Source: Panorpa germanica
Lineage: Eukaryota; Arthropoda; Insecta; Mecoptera; Panorpidae
DNA length: 64,000 nt
Direction: 5' to 3'
Assembly (NCBI GenBank): GCA_963678705.1
Contig: OY783216.1
Location: 10,540,001-10,604,000, forward strand
Shown here in pieces: positions 33,625 to 44,644 of this stretch (within the stretch, counting starts at the first letter, position 1; every line of letters begins with the position of its first letter). A program made the position numbers and the translations under genes. Under the pieces are notes generated by a model. The model was not told where the DNA came from. It searched no databases and saw only the letters and a program-made list of their open reading frames with translations.

Positions 33625-34765
33625 GCTATTACCCCTATCGATAATGGTGGTTTGATTGATCACTAAAAACGTAAAGAACTTTCATGAAATCCAACGAGCC
33701 CATAGGATACACTAATATGTGGGTAATAATTGACATTTAGAAAGATATTGATTGGTATAAATCACTTTAAGCTTACCTTCATCGAATTTTTAATTTTTTA
33801 TAACAAAACACGTCCTTACTTTTACGCAGCTGTCCAACTCACGACGGTGTTTGGTAAATAAGTATACTTAGGCGTATACTAGACGGCGGTACTAGTAGCG
33901 TTAGCGAAATGGTTTTGGAAGTTTTAGATTTCGATGTGACCGACATTCTCCATCTTTCCCTAATCTTGAAGTCATCAATATCGTGTAGAAGTTAGTCTTT
34001 CGACCAGATATTGTTGGTATGCCCGTAATAGGAATTAGATAGTCGCTGCAGTGGGTGGATCTTTAACCTCTGATCTATGCACGAACCACCTTCTGATCCA
34101 CATAACTAGCACCTGTACAGTTTAGCAAATTTCCTAATTCCCGAATATAATTAATCAATACAATACATTGGGTAATGTTGCAAGTAGAACAATGCAGTAT
34201 GCAGAACACCTAGCCGTCAGTACTAATTATTGTTCCCGTTTAATTTGCACAGGATTCGATAGTGGTTTGGTTGATATTAGTTTCAGCAGAACCGGGGAGC
34301 ATGGGGTAGCTCAACTGAACTGGAAAATGCTAATTAAACTTGACCAAATCACGTCGCCGTTGTATAAACCCTACGACGACATTAACAGGCACCACCCACC
34401 ACACCATTAATAACCATGGAAGCATCTAGCACCCCCTCACACCTCTCCCTTCCGCGGTGGGGTCAGTCTAATAGCACGTGAATTGTATTAAAATGTGAAC
34501 GTGAACTTTAAAGGGTGAAATTATGAGAAGTCTACCGAAGTACGGACATTGGCCGCGGTGTGGCGCGATGACCTGTTGATTGTTTGTAAATTGGCTAATT
34601 TACACAGATTTTATTAAGTTATTTGCATTTTGTTATGTAAAATACTTCACGTATTATAGAATACATAATGAATTAAATGTAGCATAGATGAATCACAATC
34701 CTACTAGCCGAGGAAATTCGTAATTGGCTTGCTAACGTGTAGAGAACTCGTTGGTTTATTGTGTC
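33625..34765. other. No gene assigned
   Basis: Moderate composition, no repeat copies noticed. An 80-codon plus frame at 34168-34410 (MGNVASRTMQYAEHL start) ends in a His/Pro run; no domain, no copy, no splice support strong enough to call. Confidence 0.4.
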
Positions 34766-34779
34766 TGGTGGGCGTACCT

Positions 34780-35413
34780 AATATTATTATTATATTATAC
34801 ATTTCATAGAACTTCAACTTGAAATTAAACTTAAAACTATTCTAGACCCTTCTATTTTCAAAAGTACTTTTCTGCTTCTTCTTCTCTTAATCCTCTCGCT
34901 TCATTTTCGCTAGTCCTCCTTCATTCTTACCGTTTCCTCACCCCTTGTCTTCTTTGTCACTTCAGATTAAAATAACTTCTGCTCTGGCATTACTTCTCTT
35001 TCCTCGTTCCTTTTCTCTATTTCCGCCATCCACCTCTTCCCTTCACTACCTCTCTTTAATAAATCTAGTATCTGTTTCCTTTCTCCTCGTTTCCCAATCT
35101 AAATCTGGCAATCCTTCTCATGTTTTTTGTGTCTTTTTCTCCTAAGTATTGAAGTATCTCCCTCTTCCAAATCCTTTTATATCTTGTGTTGTAATTGCTC
35201 TTCTCGATTTTTTCCATTCTTTCCTGTTGCAGTATCTCCCTGTTTCTTCTCCTTTGCTCCTCTTCCGCACTTGTGTCTTCTTCTCTTTTTCTCTCTGCCT
35301 TCTCTGTCGCCATTCCATTCCTTTCGTAATAATATTTTTAGGGCCTCCCCCACCTCTCCTCCCTTATTTCTCTTCATATTTTACTGCTCTTCTACCTGCT
35401 TCAATACTTATCT
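34780..35413 (-). mobile_element. LINE-B copy with 14-bp target duplication
   Basis: TGGTGGGCGTACCT is duplicated exactly at 34766-34779 and 35414-35427. Between them lies a minus-strand 5'-truncated LINE. The distal ORF2 coding reads AEEEQRRRNREILQQ, SNYNTRYKRIWKRE and RRIARFRLGNEEKGNRY, a charged coiled segment followed by the conserved RLGNEE block that usually precedes a C-terminal zinc motif. Frameshifts follow. Other long frames on both strands are shadows of the purine/pyrimidine bias. Confidence 0.9.
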
Positions 35414-35429
35414 TGGTGGGCGTACCTTT

Positions 35430-36000
35430 AAAAGAACACTTTATTTTTATTTGCCACGAATTCTTCTTATTCTCCTTACTTCATATGTACATTAATATTT
35501 TATTTCGTTCTTTTACATAAATATTGTATCATGTTTTATTCAAACAAACAAATATTTTATATAAAATATATTAAATTCGTCGGGTGATGAAAACGATTTC
35601 TTATTTGTATGATACAGCGAATAGTGGCTTTGTCAACACACACACAGACATTCAAGCAGTGTGTACACTTTCGAAAAAACACGTAGAAGAGTTAAAAGAA
35701 TTTACTACGTTTACTCATGCAGCGCTTTGATTTGATGTCCCGTTGGCAATATTGCATGCTACCATCTACTGTCGTCTCTTCAAACGCTTTTTTACTTGAC
35801 CCACGGCTATTGTCCAGGCAAATAACAAATCATTATATACGCGAAGTTAGGATATAGTATTGCAAAAATGACGTCACTTATTTGTGAACCGTCGTAATAA
35901 TGCAGTTATCTTTGTATGAACTATTCTCGTAGTCCGTTCTGTGTGAAGTAGACACCGGAAGTAAATCTGCCTCTGACGCATCGAATAAGTCTAAGTAAAA
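35430..36000. other. No gene recognised
   Basis: A/T-rich; no exons or repeat termini noticed. Confidence 0.4.
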
Positions 36001-36004
36001 GTCG

Positions 36005-36760
36005 CATGGTTTTCGAGTTATCGTCAGTTTAAGGGGGGATGGTGGTCTAGAGCTCGAAAATTTAAGGTATTTTGAGAATTGTTTTTTTATAATAAAAATA
36101 TTGAAAAACACGACATTTTAACTGTTTAGGCTTATTATTATACTTATTCTACATACAAAAGAACCTTTTTTGTAATTTAAAAATATTGTTAAACATGTTA
36201 AAAATGGCGCTGAATTAGACTCTGTCAAGAAATTGGACCCCGACGGTGTTGCCGATTTTGGCTTTTCTATTTATCTAAGAAATAAAAGCCAAGAAAATTA
36301 TTAATTAGCATGAGTACAATTATGGTTCGAACTCTAGTTAAGAGAAAAAAATATATTAAAAATTGACAAAATGACGCACTTTTGAAAATGAAATTCTAAA
36401 AACTTGGTTTTTTTTACCAGTTATTTAATGAAAAAAATATGAAAGTATTAAAATAAAAAAATAATTCTAGTTCCAACTAGCTATTGATGTTGTGAATAAC
36501 ATATTAAAATTTCAGACGATTCGGTTGAATAGTTTGAGTTTAATAGTAGGTTTGAAATAAAAAAGATTGAAGTTTTAAGTATGCTATGGCTATATGGCTA
36601 TTGATATATGCTAAAACGGCTGTAGAAACGAAAATATTGTCAATATCCTTACAAAAATTTAACAATAAATTCTTAAAAGACTATACTTTCGAAATATTAA
36701 AAAAAACAAAAATCGTTTTTTTGAAAATTCTAGACCCTTAAATTTTTGAATATTTTTAGT
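36005..36760 (+). repeat. Rep-E/Rep-F dispersed repeats
   Basis: About 36010-36300 matches, inverted, 49800-50040 (GACGGTGTTGCCGATTTTGG, TCTATTTATCT, GGCTTATTATTA). About 36560-36740 matches 59330-59475 directly (TGTAGAAACGAAAATATTGT, CAATATCCTTACAAAAATTT, TTTTTGAAAATTCTAGACC). No coding sense. Whether E and F are one family is unknown. Confidence 0.7.
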
Positions 36761-36764
36761 GTCA

Positions 36765-37335
36765 GCGTTTCCTTGGATAGCTCTCTCTTTTAGTTTTTTT
36801 TATTCCTACGTTATCGTGAATAGTTACTTAAGACGATACCAATGTTATTTTGTCAATGACTAATGTAAAATACGAAAAAATTCTAGCTTAAACTTGACTT
36901 AAATACTCAGCAAAATCATTAACTTCGTCTTTGACCAACTGCCGGCTGGACACGAAATGAGCAAATTACTTTAAAAACTTGCTCATGTAATAATCCGGTC
37001 AATTTAGACATAAAAATAGTGGTTAAATAACAAAAATTCCCGGAGAGCCAAATATTGGTGGAGAGCTGGGGTTTACCATTACAAATAAAGTTTTAAAGAT
37101 CCCCATCGATTCTATGTGTGCTACAAAAGTTATTCAGGGTCAAAGATTAAAATTTGAGGTTTTTTGGATTTTTCTCGAAAACGGTAAGTTTTATAAAAAA
37201 AAACCTCAAACCAAAGTTGTAGATCTCGCTTGCTACAACAAGGACCATTGCTTCTGGAAATTTTCAACTGATATGATATTATATTATATTAATATCCATC
37301 TGTAAAGTATACCGCCTTTTTATTCTGATACAACT
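36765..37335. other. No gene; weak similarity to Rep-G edges
   Basis: Contains a stretch near 37080-37260 (AAAGTTGTAGATC, ACGGTAAGTTTTAT) loosely like 18380-18450. Otherwise unremarkable. Confidence 0.35.
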
Positions 37336-37342
37336 AGTGTAA

Positions 37343-37678
37343 AGCCGGTACCAAACATGCTACGAACACCTTCCAACGTTGGACACTCGATGGTTGGACG
37401 TTTCGTGTAGTCGATGCTGGAACCAAGTGTGTCTAAGTATGCCATTCGTCCAACGTTCACGTGTCATGCACTACTGCACGAATCGTCCAACAAAGGAAAG
37501 TTTTATACTTGAAGGTATCTTCATTTACTTGAAAGTTTTTGTTAAACAGTGTCAGTGTGATCAAACATTCGTTGCACCGTGTAGCAGGAAACTTGCCATG
37601 TCATCCTTCCAATATTTGACTCACACGTTGGAGGTAAGCATTTGATTCAAACGTTCACCGCATCGTTTGATACCGGCT
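37343..37678. mobile_element. PIF/Harbinger-like MITE with TAA target duplication
   Basis: AGCCGGTACCAAACATGC at the left and the complement of AGCCGGTATCAAACGATG at the right, flanked by TAA on each side (37340-37342 and 37679-37681). A 3-bp TWA duplication is the PIF/Harbinger signature. The 13093-13488 copy is inverted relative to this one. Non-autonomous. Confidence 0.82.
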
Positions 37679-37684
37679 TAAATC

Positions 37685-38325
37685 GAATCTGAACACTTAT
37701 TTTGAATGACACAATCCTTTTATTTTTGGTGCACTGTGAGTCAAATCGTTCAAATCTGTATTTCTAATCCCTTAGTCTCTAAACCGGAAGCAGTACCTTT
37801 AACCTATTCCCAGAGGAATGACATATTCTCCAACCCCCATCTCGTCCTTCTAACAAGACGTGTTCCGGACATCCGGTATGTGAGATCGTTGCGATTCTCT
37901 TCAGCAAAATATTCCGATGTTCGGGGGGTGAGAAAGGGGTCGTAGATTCTGGTCTTATCATTAACTGTAGAGCATTCTAGTGCTACGAGCATTCGCGGTT
38001 CAACAAGTAACGAGCAACCTGCCGCAGATGGTTGGTGGGAGGGATGAAAGCATGGTGAGAGGGAGTGTACGATGTTACTCATATATTCATGAATTCGTTT
38101 TCTTTATCGCGACCTCGATCTGCAGATGCAGATAAATTAATATGTTACGGAAATTACAATTCATGAGCGTTACTTGAAATTTAATAAAGATTCGATACAA
38201 GATATGAAAACGTTTATTTAACAGAGGCTACTGAGGGGGGGTTATTGGTTCTTGTTTTATTTTAGCGGGACTATTGTCCCGTTTTGTACAGTGGCTCTCA
38301 CACTAACACCGTCTATGTCTGATCT
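37685..38325. other. G/C-richer unique stretch, no gene assigned
   Basis: Around 37740-38060 composition is less A/T-rich and frames are open on both strands (79 codons plus, 92 codons minus). No family is recognised and no matching copy was noticed, so host exonic or regulatory DNA is possible. No clean acceptor-donor pair was identified. Confidence 0.35.
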
Positions 38326-38757
38326 CCGACTTAGTGCTTTTGTACACGACCCGATCCGGATCTGCCGGGTGTTGGCCATAAACCCAAACCCAGTATACGA
38401 ATAGAAAATCCGACGAATACTTTTGCTGGTGTAAAGACAAAATTGAATAAAAGTCAATGCGTGCCGCTCGAATTACATAGCGCAAAAATTTTAAATATTT
38501 TTTAAATATTTAATTATATACCTTCATATATATTTAATATGACAGTACCGTTACTAAACAAATAAATCATAAAGTTTAGTAAAGGATTAGGATATAAGAT
38601 TATATATTAAAAAGGATAATCCTATGATTATGTCAAGACGACCACCAGACACGTTGACAGACAAAATCGAAGCAGAGGTTTGCCCTTTTTAGGAATACAA
38701 AAAAAAATAACCCTAAATCTAGAAAAGCTTTATGATGCGCTATTCATAGTCAAATAA

Positions 38758-39379
38758 ACTTCGACGGATAATGAAAGAACATTCTCGGTGTTTGCAAATT
38801 TTTGCACCAAACTTAGATTGTCATTGGGGGATAAGTAGTGCTTCACACGAGACGAGATGAGGCGAGAGTTTCAAAAATCACGCCTCGTTCTCGCTGGTGT
38901 AGAAAAAATAGGTATCGTTTAAGTCTCGTTCCCGTCTCGTAATCGTTTGTCTCCTCTCATTACCTCTCCTTATTGTGAGATTACTCCTAAGATAGTCTTA
39001 AACAAACTTATTCATTATATTATTTCGGCTAATTGTTTTTTTAATCTAAATTTTTTACACACTAAGCGTATCGCATTTTTCTCACCATTAATTGTATCAA
39101 ATTTAAAAGAAAATTTAAACTTTGAAGAATTTTTTTTTATACACAGTTGATCAACTGATTTTCACTTAATGCATCATCACTTTCTTCTAATCTCGGCCTT
39201 TTTGTCAGGTTGACACAACTCTCGGGTCTCGCCATATGTTGTCTCAATTCCGTCTCAATAGTTTTCAGAAAAGTCTCGTCTAGTCAAGTCTCGTGCTCGT
39301 GTGAACGCCTTGGGATAAGTCTCTAAATGCTTTAGAATTTCTTAAATATCACTTTATTACAGCTAGTAAAATAAAATAA
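38758..39379 (+). pseudogene. hAT transposase C-terminus, split by a MITE
   Basis: Before the MITE the frame reads STDNERTFSVFANFCTKLR and LSLGDK (38761-38835); after it the same frame resumes at 39320 with SLNALEFLKYHFITASKIK and a stop at 39377-39379. This is the conserved hAT dimerisation tail (S-xx-ER-FS, then TK-R-SL, then NAL-FLKYHF). Upstream catalytic sequence is absent. Taking out the MITE with one 8-bp duplicate rejoins the frame, so coding was open here when the MITE landed. Confidence 0.85.
38836..39311 (+). mobile_element. hAT MITE (TCACACGAG family), copy 2
   Basis: Starts TAGTGCTTCACACGAGACGA, ends CTCGTGTGAACGCCTT, flanked by the exact 8-bp duplication GGGATAAG (38828-38835 and 39312-39319). 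Interior matches 16414-16900 and, inverted, 47952-48667. It interrupts the older hAT element. Confidence 0.93.
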
Positions 39380-39581
39380 GTTGTAAAATTATTACGATTG
39401 CGATTATTACTCAAACATTTAGATGTTTTTAATATTTTTCGAATTTTGGACCCGACGCAGACCCGGATCCTGTGGTTATATAAAATGAAGGACCCAGATC
39501 CTGCGGGTATTGAAATCCCGGGTTTTCAAAAGCCCTACTTCGACTATAGTCGAAGTAGTTGGAGTTATTGGAGATCTTTCG

Positions 39582-40009
39582 TATTAACACACTTTATCAT
39601 GAAAGCAGTCTTCTACTTTAATGTTAATCAATACATCACAAAGAGAGGAAAACGAACCGATATTTAACATGTAAGTTTATATTTGTCAACAAAGTGATGT
39701 ATTGATAAATATTAAAGATTTAAAACTTCCCAGTAAACAATTTGGTGAAGTGCCCTATTTAGTGCCGTTTCTCTCACTATTTCACTTCAATTATAGTTCG
39801 CATCAACTATATCTTCATTTGTATTCCGACAGGTGGAGTAATTTCGCCATTTGTAACCGATAAAGTAGACATTTTATATGAAAAAATGTAAGAAACTGAA
39901 CTATAAATGAACTCTTTTATGACAAAAAAATCATGACGCATCTTCAATATGATGTCAAAGTGACTCCAAAATGTTTACTGGGTTGCTCTAATCATAAAGT
40001 GTGTTAATG
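39582..40009. repeat. Nested inverted repeats
   Basis: Outer arms TATTAACACACTTTATCAT and ATCATAAAGTGTGTTAATG; inner arms CCCAGTAAAC (39729) and GTTTACTGGG (39973-39982). The inner pair resembles a MITE, half of which also occurs at 9810-9872. No duplication was resolved. Confidence 0.65.
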
Positions 40010-40014
40010 CCTAC

Positions 40015-40485
40015 TGACAATAGTAGTCATAGTAGTCAGTTCTAGTGTGAGAGCGCCCAATGTTAAAAATAGAATAATGCAAAGTGGATAACTAAATTTA
40101 AAAAACAAGCAAGGTAAGCCATAAAAGCGAGGCATGTACTCGTATGTTCCCACGAGCCGTTTAACCTTTTTTTAGATTTACTACATTTTTGTAAAGTCAG
40201 GTCATGCAACAACATTCTACAGCTGCTATTTATATGTTGCATTGTGGTTCAGATGTGTTGATATTACATTAATACACCCTCTCTCCCCCCATCCTCTCCT
40301 CCTCCACCATTTAACAACCCATCACGTGACTTACCCCTTCTTGTCACAATGAAACTATAACCTTGTTTTATTTTTCACTTCGAACACTCAGTACTGTATT
40401 AATAGATTTTCTATGTTGCATTGTTTTCTAAGTTCTCTCTCTCTCTTCCTCTCTCCCCATCTCTGTTTGTCTCTTTATGAACGAC
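40015..40485. other. No gene; long pyrimidine tract
   Basis: CT-rich stretches at 40270-40310 and 40430-40475 precede the coding-like patch below. The second could act as a splice-acceptor tract. Confidence 0.4.
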
Positions 40486-40489
40486 CTAG

Positions 40490-40738
40490 ATACCCCCGGT
40501 GCATCGATACCTTCGACTTGGAGCCCCTGGATGGCCCCCAAAGCACTCTGGTATCTTAGGCAACGTGCGCGTAGACGAACAGGAAGGACAGATATACGAC
40601 GACATTGCCAACGTATTTATATCCCCACGTGATTATAGAGATATAAACACCGCTTTTCAAATCTTTACTTAGATAGAAAGGACCTTGTTCGAACGGAAGG
40701 ACGATGCAAAACAGGAAATAATGGAAATTGTGGAGTAG
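40490..40738 (+). pseudogene. Coding-like patch with one internal stop, unknown family
   Basis: After a 40-nt CT-rich tract ending CCTAG, one frame reads IPPVHRYLRLGAPGWPP, then GILGNVRVDEQEGQIYDD, IANVFISPRDYRDINTAF, a TAG at 40670-40672, and IERTLFERKDDAKQEIMEIVE to a TAG at 40736-40738. The composition and balanced residues look like real protein, unlike the Ile/Lys/Asn-rich noise around it. The stop at 40670 sits in TTTACTTAG, so an acceptor there is also possible. Another frame from ATG 40477 is open for 50 codons. I do not recognise the protein; it could be an exon pair, a retrocopy relic or chance. Confidence 0.3.
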
Positions 40739-40990
40739 GTAGATAGCATATTACCAATTCATTAAATATACGACGCTATACAGTGCGTGGCGATAAAAGC
40801 GATGACGTTGCGAGTGCATAATACTATGTAGATGTAGAATACTTAATTTTATTTTTAAAATTTTATATAGTAAATATAAAAGGAAATCCTTAAAACTATC
40901 ATACAGAAATAACGTCTTTATTTGGATGTATTTGTAAAGAAATTATATTTCATTAGTTGGTAACACTGACCAGATATACTCGTATTACAA

Positions 40991-41574
40991 TGGGCTTGTG
41001 TCCTCATTTTTTAGTAGTCGATTTTTCAATTGTCGATTGAAATTGATGTTAATAAATGTGTATTGGCGTGTCTATTTTATTAAATATCTAAATCTTGACG
41101 GAGATATAGCAATTAAAAGTTTGAATTGTAGTTTTAGCGCTAAAAATGGTCGGCCATATTTGTATGACGTGAAATGCATTTTAACGTCAGTTATTTGTTG
41201 AGTAGGTCAGTGCTATGGTAATATTCTGTAGCTGTTGTTAGTCAAATAATCAAGTCAAATCAAAGAATAACAAGTTTTTATTTTAATTAACCCTGCTAAG
41301 GCAGACATAATATTGAAATTTTATTGTTCCTTGAAATAGCTGTAAATAATAGTTGATATTTTGATATATAAATACATATAGCAGAGATTCATGAGGTGTA
41401 AGGTTGGTAACCTTACACAAGGATTGTGATGTCACATGCACTTGGAATGTGTACAACGTTGAATCCCTTTAATAATTAAAGAGAGAAAATGACTTTTTTA
41501 ATGGGTAATATCTCCTAATATATAAGAAGTTATTAAAAAATAATTAAACATTTGAGGTTCTAGTAACAAGCCCA
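40991..41574 (-). mobile_element. TGGGCTTGT-family element, copy 3
   Basis: TGGGCTTGT and ACAAGCCCA bound it, in the orientation opposite to 22789-23471. It lies inside Rep-C. CAA occurs on both sides (40988-40990, 41575-41577), possibly a 3-bp duplication, but the two other copies do not confirm it. Confidence 0.82.
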
Positions 41575-41830
41575 CAAGCATTCTTGTCAGGTGAGCTAAC
41601 GGTATATATTAGTTATAACTACTTTCATTGTAGTGTGTGTAGTGCAACGGGTAACTGCCTAGTCCGACTCCAACAAGGTAAGTTGATACAAAGCTCGTCT
41701 GTCGGTAGAACAATAACCATATACTCGTGGACTCCATGAATAACGTTGTTAGGAATAACGGCCAACACAGTTGATATTTGGAGTCGACCGAACTCACTGT
41801 GCATATTGTTAGGTTATTATAAAATAAGAT

Positions 41831-41945
41831 ACGACGACACAATAGCCGAGAGCATTGATGCTTGACGTTAGACTGCTGAGTCTTCGGGTTCGATCCTCGG
41901 ACCAGAGTTATATTTTCTGGGTTTGGTTATAAAAAGAAATAGGTA
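41831..41945 (+). mobile_element. tRNA-derived SINE head
   Basis: A box TAGCCGAGAGC (41843-41853) and B box GGTTCGATCC (41887-41896) are near-consensus with normal spacing. A T-stem can be drawn (TCGGG with CTCGG) but the bases at the acceptor positions do not pair, so this is a SINE and not a tRNA gene. It lies inside Rep-C. Confidence 0.75.
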
Positions 41946-42527
41946 TTATTAAAGCAAATAATAAGTTATGCAGTGGAAGACTTAATTAACTTTAAACAAT
42001 TGGAAGATATATGGAAAATAGTGCAGAATAACAAAGTACAGTTCTCCTTCAATAGAAGAAGGGCAATGCAATAAAGAGACATCGCAGTGGCAGCGACTCT
42101 TACGTCATATCGTAGTGCAATTGTTGTTGAAATAAAAATTAATGAACATATATAATAAGGAAAAATAAAAATGATATACAAGGAAAATGAATATTGAAGT
42201 TATTAAAAAAATTATAGTTATTGTAAAAATAAAATGTAAAGTGAAATTATAGTATAGTTATTAAAGAATTATGTAATGCAAAAACTATTATAAAAAAATG
42301 TATAAATTCTTTAAAGTGCTAATAACTATTGAAAGTTGATGCACTAAAAATACATATTAAAAAAAAAATTAGATAAATAGGAATTGATAATTTAAATAAT
42401 AAACTTTAAATATCGCTTCTTTGATTTCAGGTAAGACAGTATGATTTAAGTTAAACAGTGTAATTATTATAATGTGTACGTAAAGTACTAAACTAAAAGT
42501 CTTCAAAAGCAACACATAAGTTTGATT

Positions 42528-42874
42528 TTAAATAGTAGAGGGTTTGTCGAGAGGAGTCAAGGAAGACAAGAAGTGAGAGACGGGGGATACAGGCAAGAAG
42601 GAAGAAGAAGAGGATGCAAACGGGTAGAATGAGGAATGGAAGTAAGGAGAAAGAAAAAGAAAAAGGAGAAACTTGATAAGAGTGAGTCGGAAGGAACGAT
42701 TACAAGAGAAGAGAAGAAACTAGATAGGTGGTGGAAGTAAGGAGAGGGGCGAAACCAGGGAGACGAACATTGAAAAGAAAGAAGAGAATGTTATAAATTT
42801 GTAAATAAAATGTAAAATGAATGCAAGGAGGTTGTAAGCCCGTAAAGGCAGATACAATAAAAAATAAAATACAT
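42528..42874 (+). mobile_element. LINE-B 3' fragment with 14-bp target duplication
   Basis: ACATAAGTTTGATT is duplicated at 42514-42527 and 42875-42888. The insert is purine-rich, ends in TAAGCCCGTAAAGGCAGATA and an A-rich tail, the usual 3' end of this insect LINE group, and is in plus orientation. Coding traces are too short and broken to translate usefully. Confidence 0.85.
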
Positions 42875-42939
42875 ACATAAGTTTGATTAAAAATTTACAA
42901 TTTCTAATAAAATTGTCTTGCATATTTAATAAAGTTTAA

Positions 42940-44160
42940 ATATAAAGCATCATTCCTACCTACTGTTTAAGTTTCAATTTTATTTTGTAGTTGCAAGAAT
43001 CTTAGAAATAATGAAGACACTAAGTTGATCTACATAGTTTTGTTAACACGTTACACTCTGCACTCTGACAAAAACATACAATTTAAGAATAAAACATAAA
43101 GTTCAAACTTACATTAAAATAGTAGGTGCGAATGGTTTTTCGAAGTTTCTAAGAAAGCAAATTGCAACTTTAATACCTTTGGAATTTCCGAAATATCGCT
43201 ATATTAGCATTTGGAGCAGAAGAAATACACTTTTATTATATTAAATACAAATAATGTATTCAGTTTTCATTTTATATTAAATGTGAATTTATTTGGAAAT
43301 ATAATTTCCATCTCATAGAACATTGTTTTAATTTCCTTCTCCGATATATGCAAATGTATACTTTGGTAATTTCACAGCACAGATAAATGTAATATTAATA
43401 CGTGATAACTTTCCTAGCTGTAGGAACCTGATTGCCAGCAAAACAAAGGTTTCTGGATTACTGTCGACCATTAAACTAATTGAAATTGTTGATGTTGATG
43501 TTTATTGTGAAGTTGGGAATAATTTGAAGTCGGAGCACGATTCGTTTAGATGCAAATCGTATCCACTTGAGGTTAAATACTGCGTTGTATTAGAGTTCAA
43601 TGGGTTTGTAGTGCATTAATGTATATTTTGTCGTTTTCTAAAACCGCTATTGTTTAAATCAAATCTAAAATGAACGAACGTAATGATTACAAAACAGGAT
43701 TTCAGTATTTTGAACGTTACGGTTCTGATATCTCGAAACCAAAACACCTTTCTTTTTATTAACTATAATACTACAACTAAGTATAGATATACTTATCTAG
43801 TGGCTTACATTTCAATAATTACACGGTGTGGTAGATATTGTTCCAATGAACAATTCTACATTATTAGCTTACTAGGTCCGAGGGTTTAGTCCTGCGTAGC
43901 CCTCGAACATCATTACTATCAAGCAACATTTGCGTCACGGCGAACCAAAACACGTGACCAAAATATTATTGCAAAAGCCTCACCTTATTTCTTCTTTAAA
44001 TTTTAAAATATGAAGCAGCAGCAAGAAATTTTAGACCTCCCACATTTCTGGAACAGACTCCAATATCCTCTAAGATTAATAATCATTTTCATATTAAACA
44101 TTGTTAAAACGTCTGTAAGATAAGACATTTTTCAGTTAGTAGAGCCCATGCTGAAAAAGA
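42940..44160. other. No gene recognised
   Basis: A/T-rich. Short frames at 43683 and 44010 lack domain or splice support. No complete repeat identified. Confidence 0.4.
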
Positions 44161-44172
44161 AGTTCCACTTAC

Positions 44173-44212
44173 TTGGGGCTTATTGTCATAGCTGTAGAAT
44201 CCTGATGTGATC
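44173..44212 (-). CDS. Candidate 40-nt microexon, 13 codons
   Basis: On the minus strand a textbook acceptor, TTTCTTCTTCTTGTTTCAG, precedes 40 nt, followed by a textbook GTAAGT donor. After one base completing a codon, the exon reads ITSGFYSYDNKPQ and ends in phase 0. It contains no stop in this frame. Microexons of this length in insects are often alternatively spliced and are tucked into long introns. I do not recognise the gene. The 10323-10478 candidate is on the same strand but its entry phase does not join this exon directly. Confidence 0.5.
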
Positions 44213-44284
44213 CTGAAACAAGAAGAAGAAATCGTTAAGATTACAATAAGCTTTTACCATAGAAATAGATTAAATTTTAATCAT

Positions 44285-44640
44285 ACATATATAAAACATT
44301 TTAGGAATTATAAATTTTTAATCAAACTTATGTGTTGCCTTTGAAGCACATTATAATAATTACACTGTTTAACTTAAATCATACTATCTTACCTGAAATC
44401 AAAGAAACGACATTTAGTTCATTATTTAAATTGTAGATTCCTTTTTATCAAATTTAATAATAACTTAACATTATGCACAGTGAGTTCTGTCGATTCCAAA
44501 TATCAACTTCGTTGACCGTTGGTACACACTAAAGTGAAAGTTGCTATAACTAAGATATACTGTTAGTTCATCTAACCAGAAAGCAGTTGTAGTATCTCCG
44601 GTCAGTGTTAACAACTAAAGAAATATCATTTCTGATCACA
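44285..44640 (-). repeat. Rep-C copy, shortened
   Basis: Matches 51713-52192 in the same orientation but lacks part of the middle (from GTTGACCGTTGGTACACAC it jumps to TAAAGTGAAAGTTGC). Ends in TAACAACTAAAGAAATATCA. Confidence 0.75.
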
Positions 44641-44644
44641 TATT

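Larger units (their letters stand above)
38332..39537 (+). mobile_element. hAT element, CCGGGT family, with transposase 3' end
   Basis: Starts TAGTGCTTTTGTACACGACC and ends GGGTTTTCAAAAGCCCTA. The flanks CTCCGACT (38324-38331) and CTTCGACT (39538-39545) agree at 7 of 8 positions, an 8-bp hAT duplication. The left interior matches the 31.5 and 58.8 kb copies. The right interior holds the last part of a hAT transposase, split by a younger hAT MITE at 38836-39311. Confidence 0.88.
40925..42935 (+). repeat. Rep-C, longest copy, carrying three insertions
   Basis: Aligned against the 51713-52192 copy (inverted), this copy runs from AAATTATATTTCATTAGTTGG at 40930 to TTTGATTAAAAATTTACAAT at 42900, with a TGGGCTTGT element (40991-41574), a SINE (about 41831-41945) and a LINE-B copy (42528-42874) inserted. 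It keeps both GTTGGTA-type motifs and the segment between them. Class unknown. Confidence 0.78.

Noticed and set aside
35127..35520. Two overlapping plus-strand frames of over 120 codons rich in Ser, Phe and Leu
   Set aside because: They are antisense shadows of the purine-rich LINE-B coding strand; the minus strand carries the recognisable ORF2 text.
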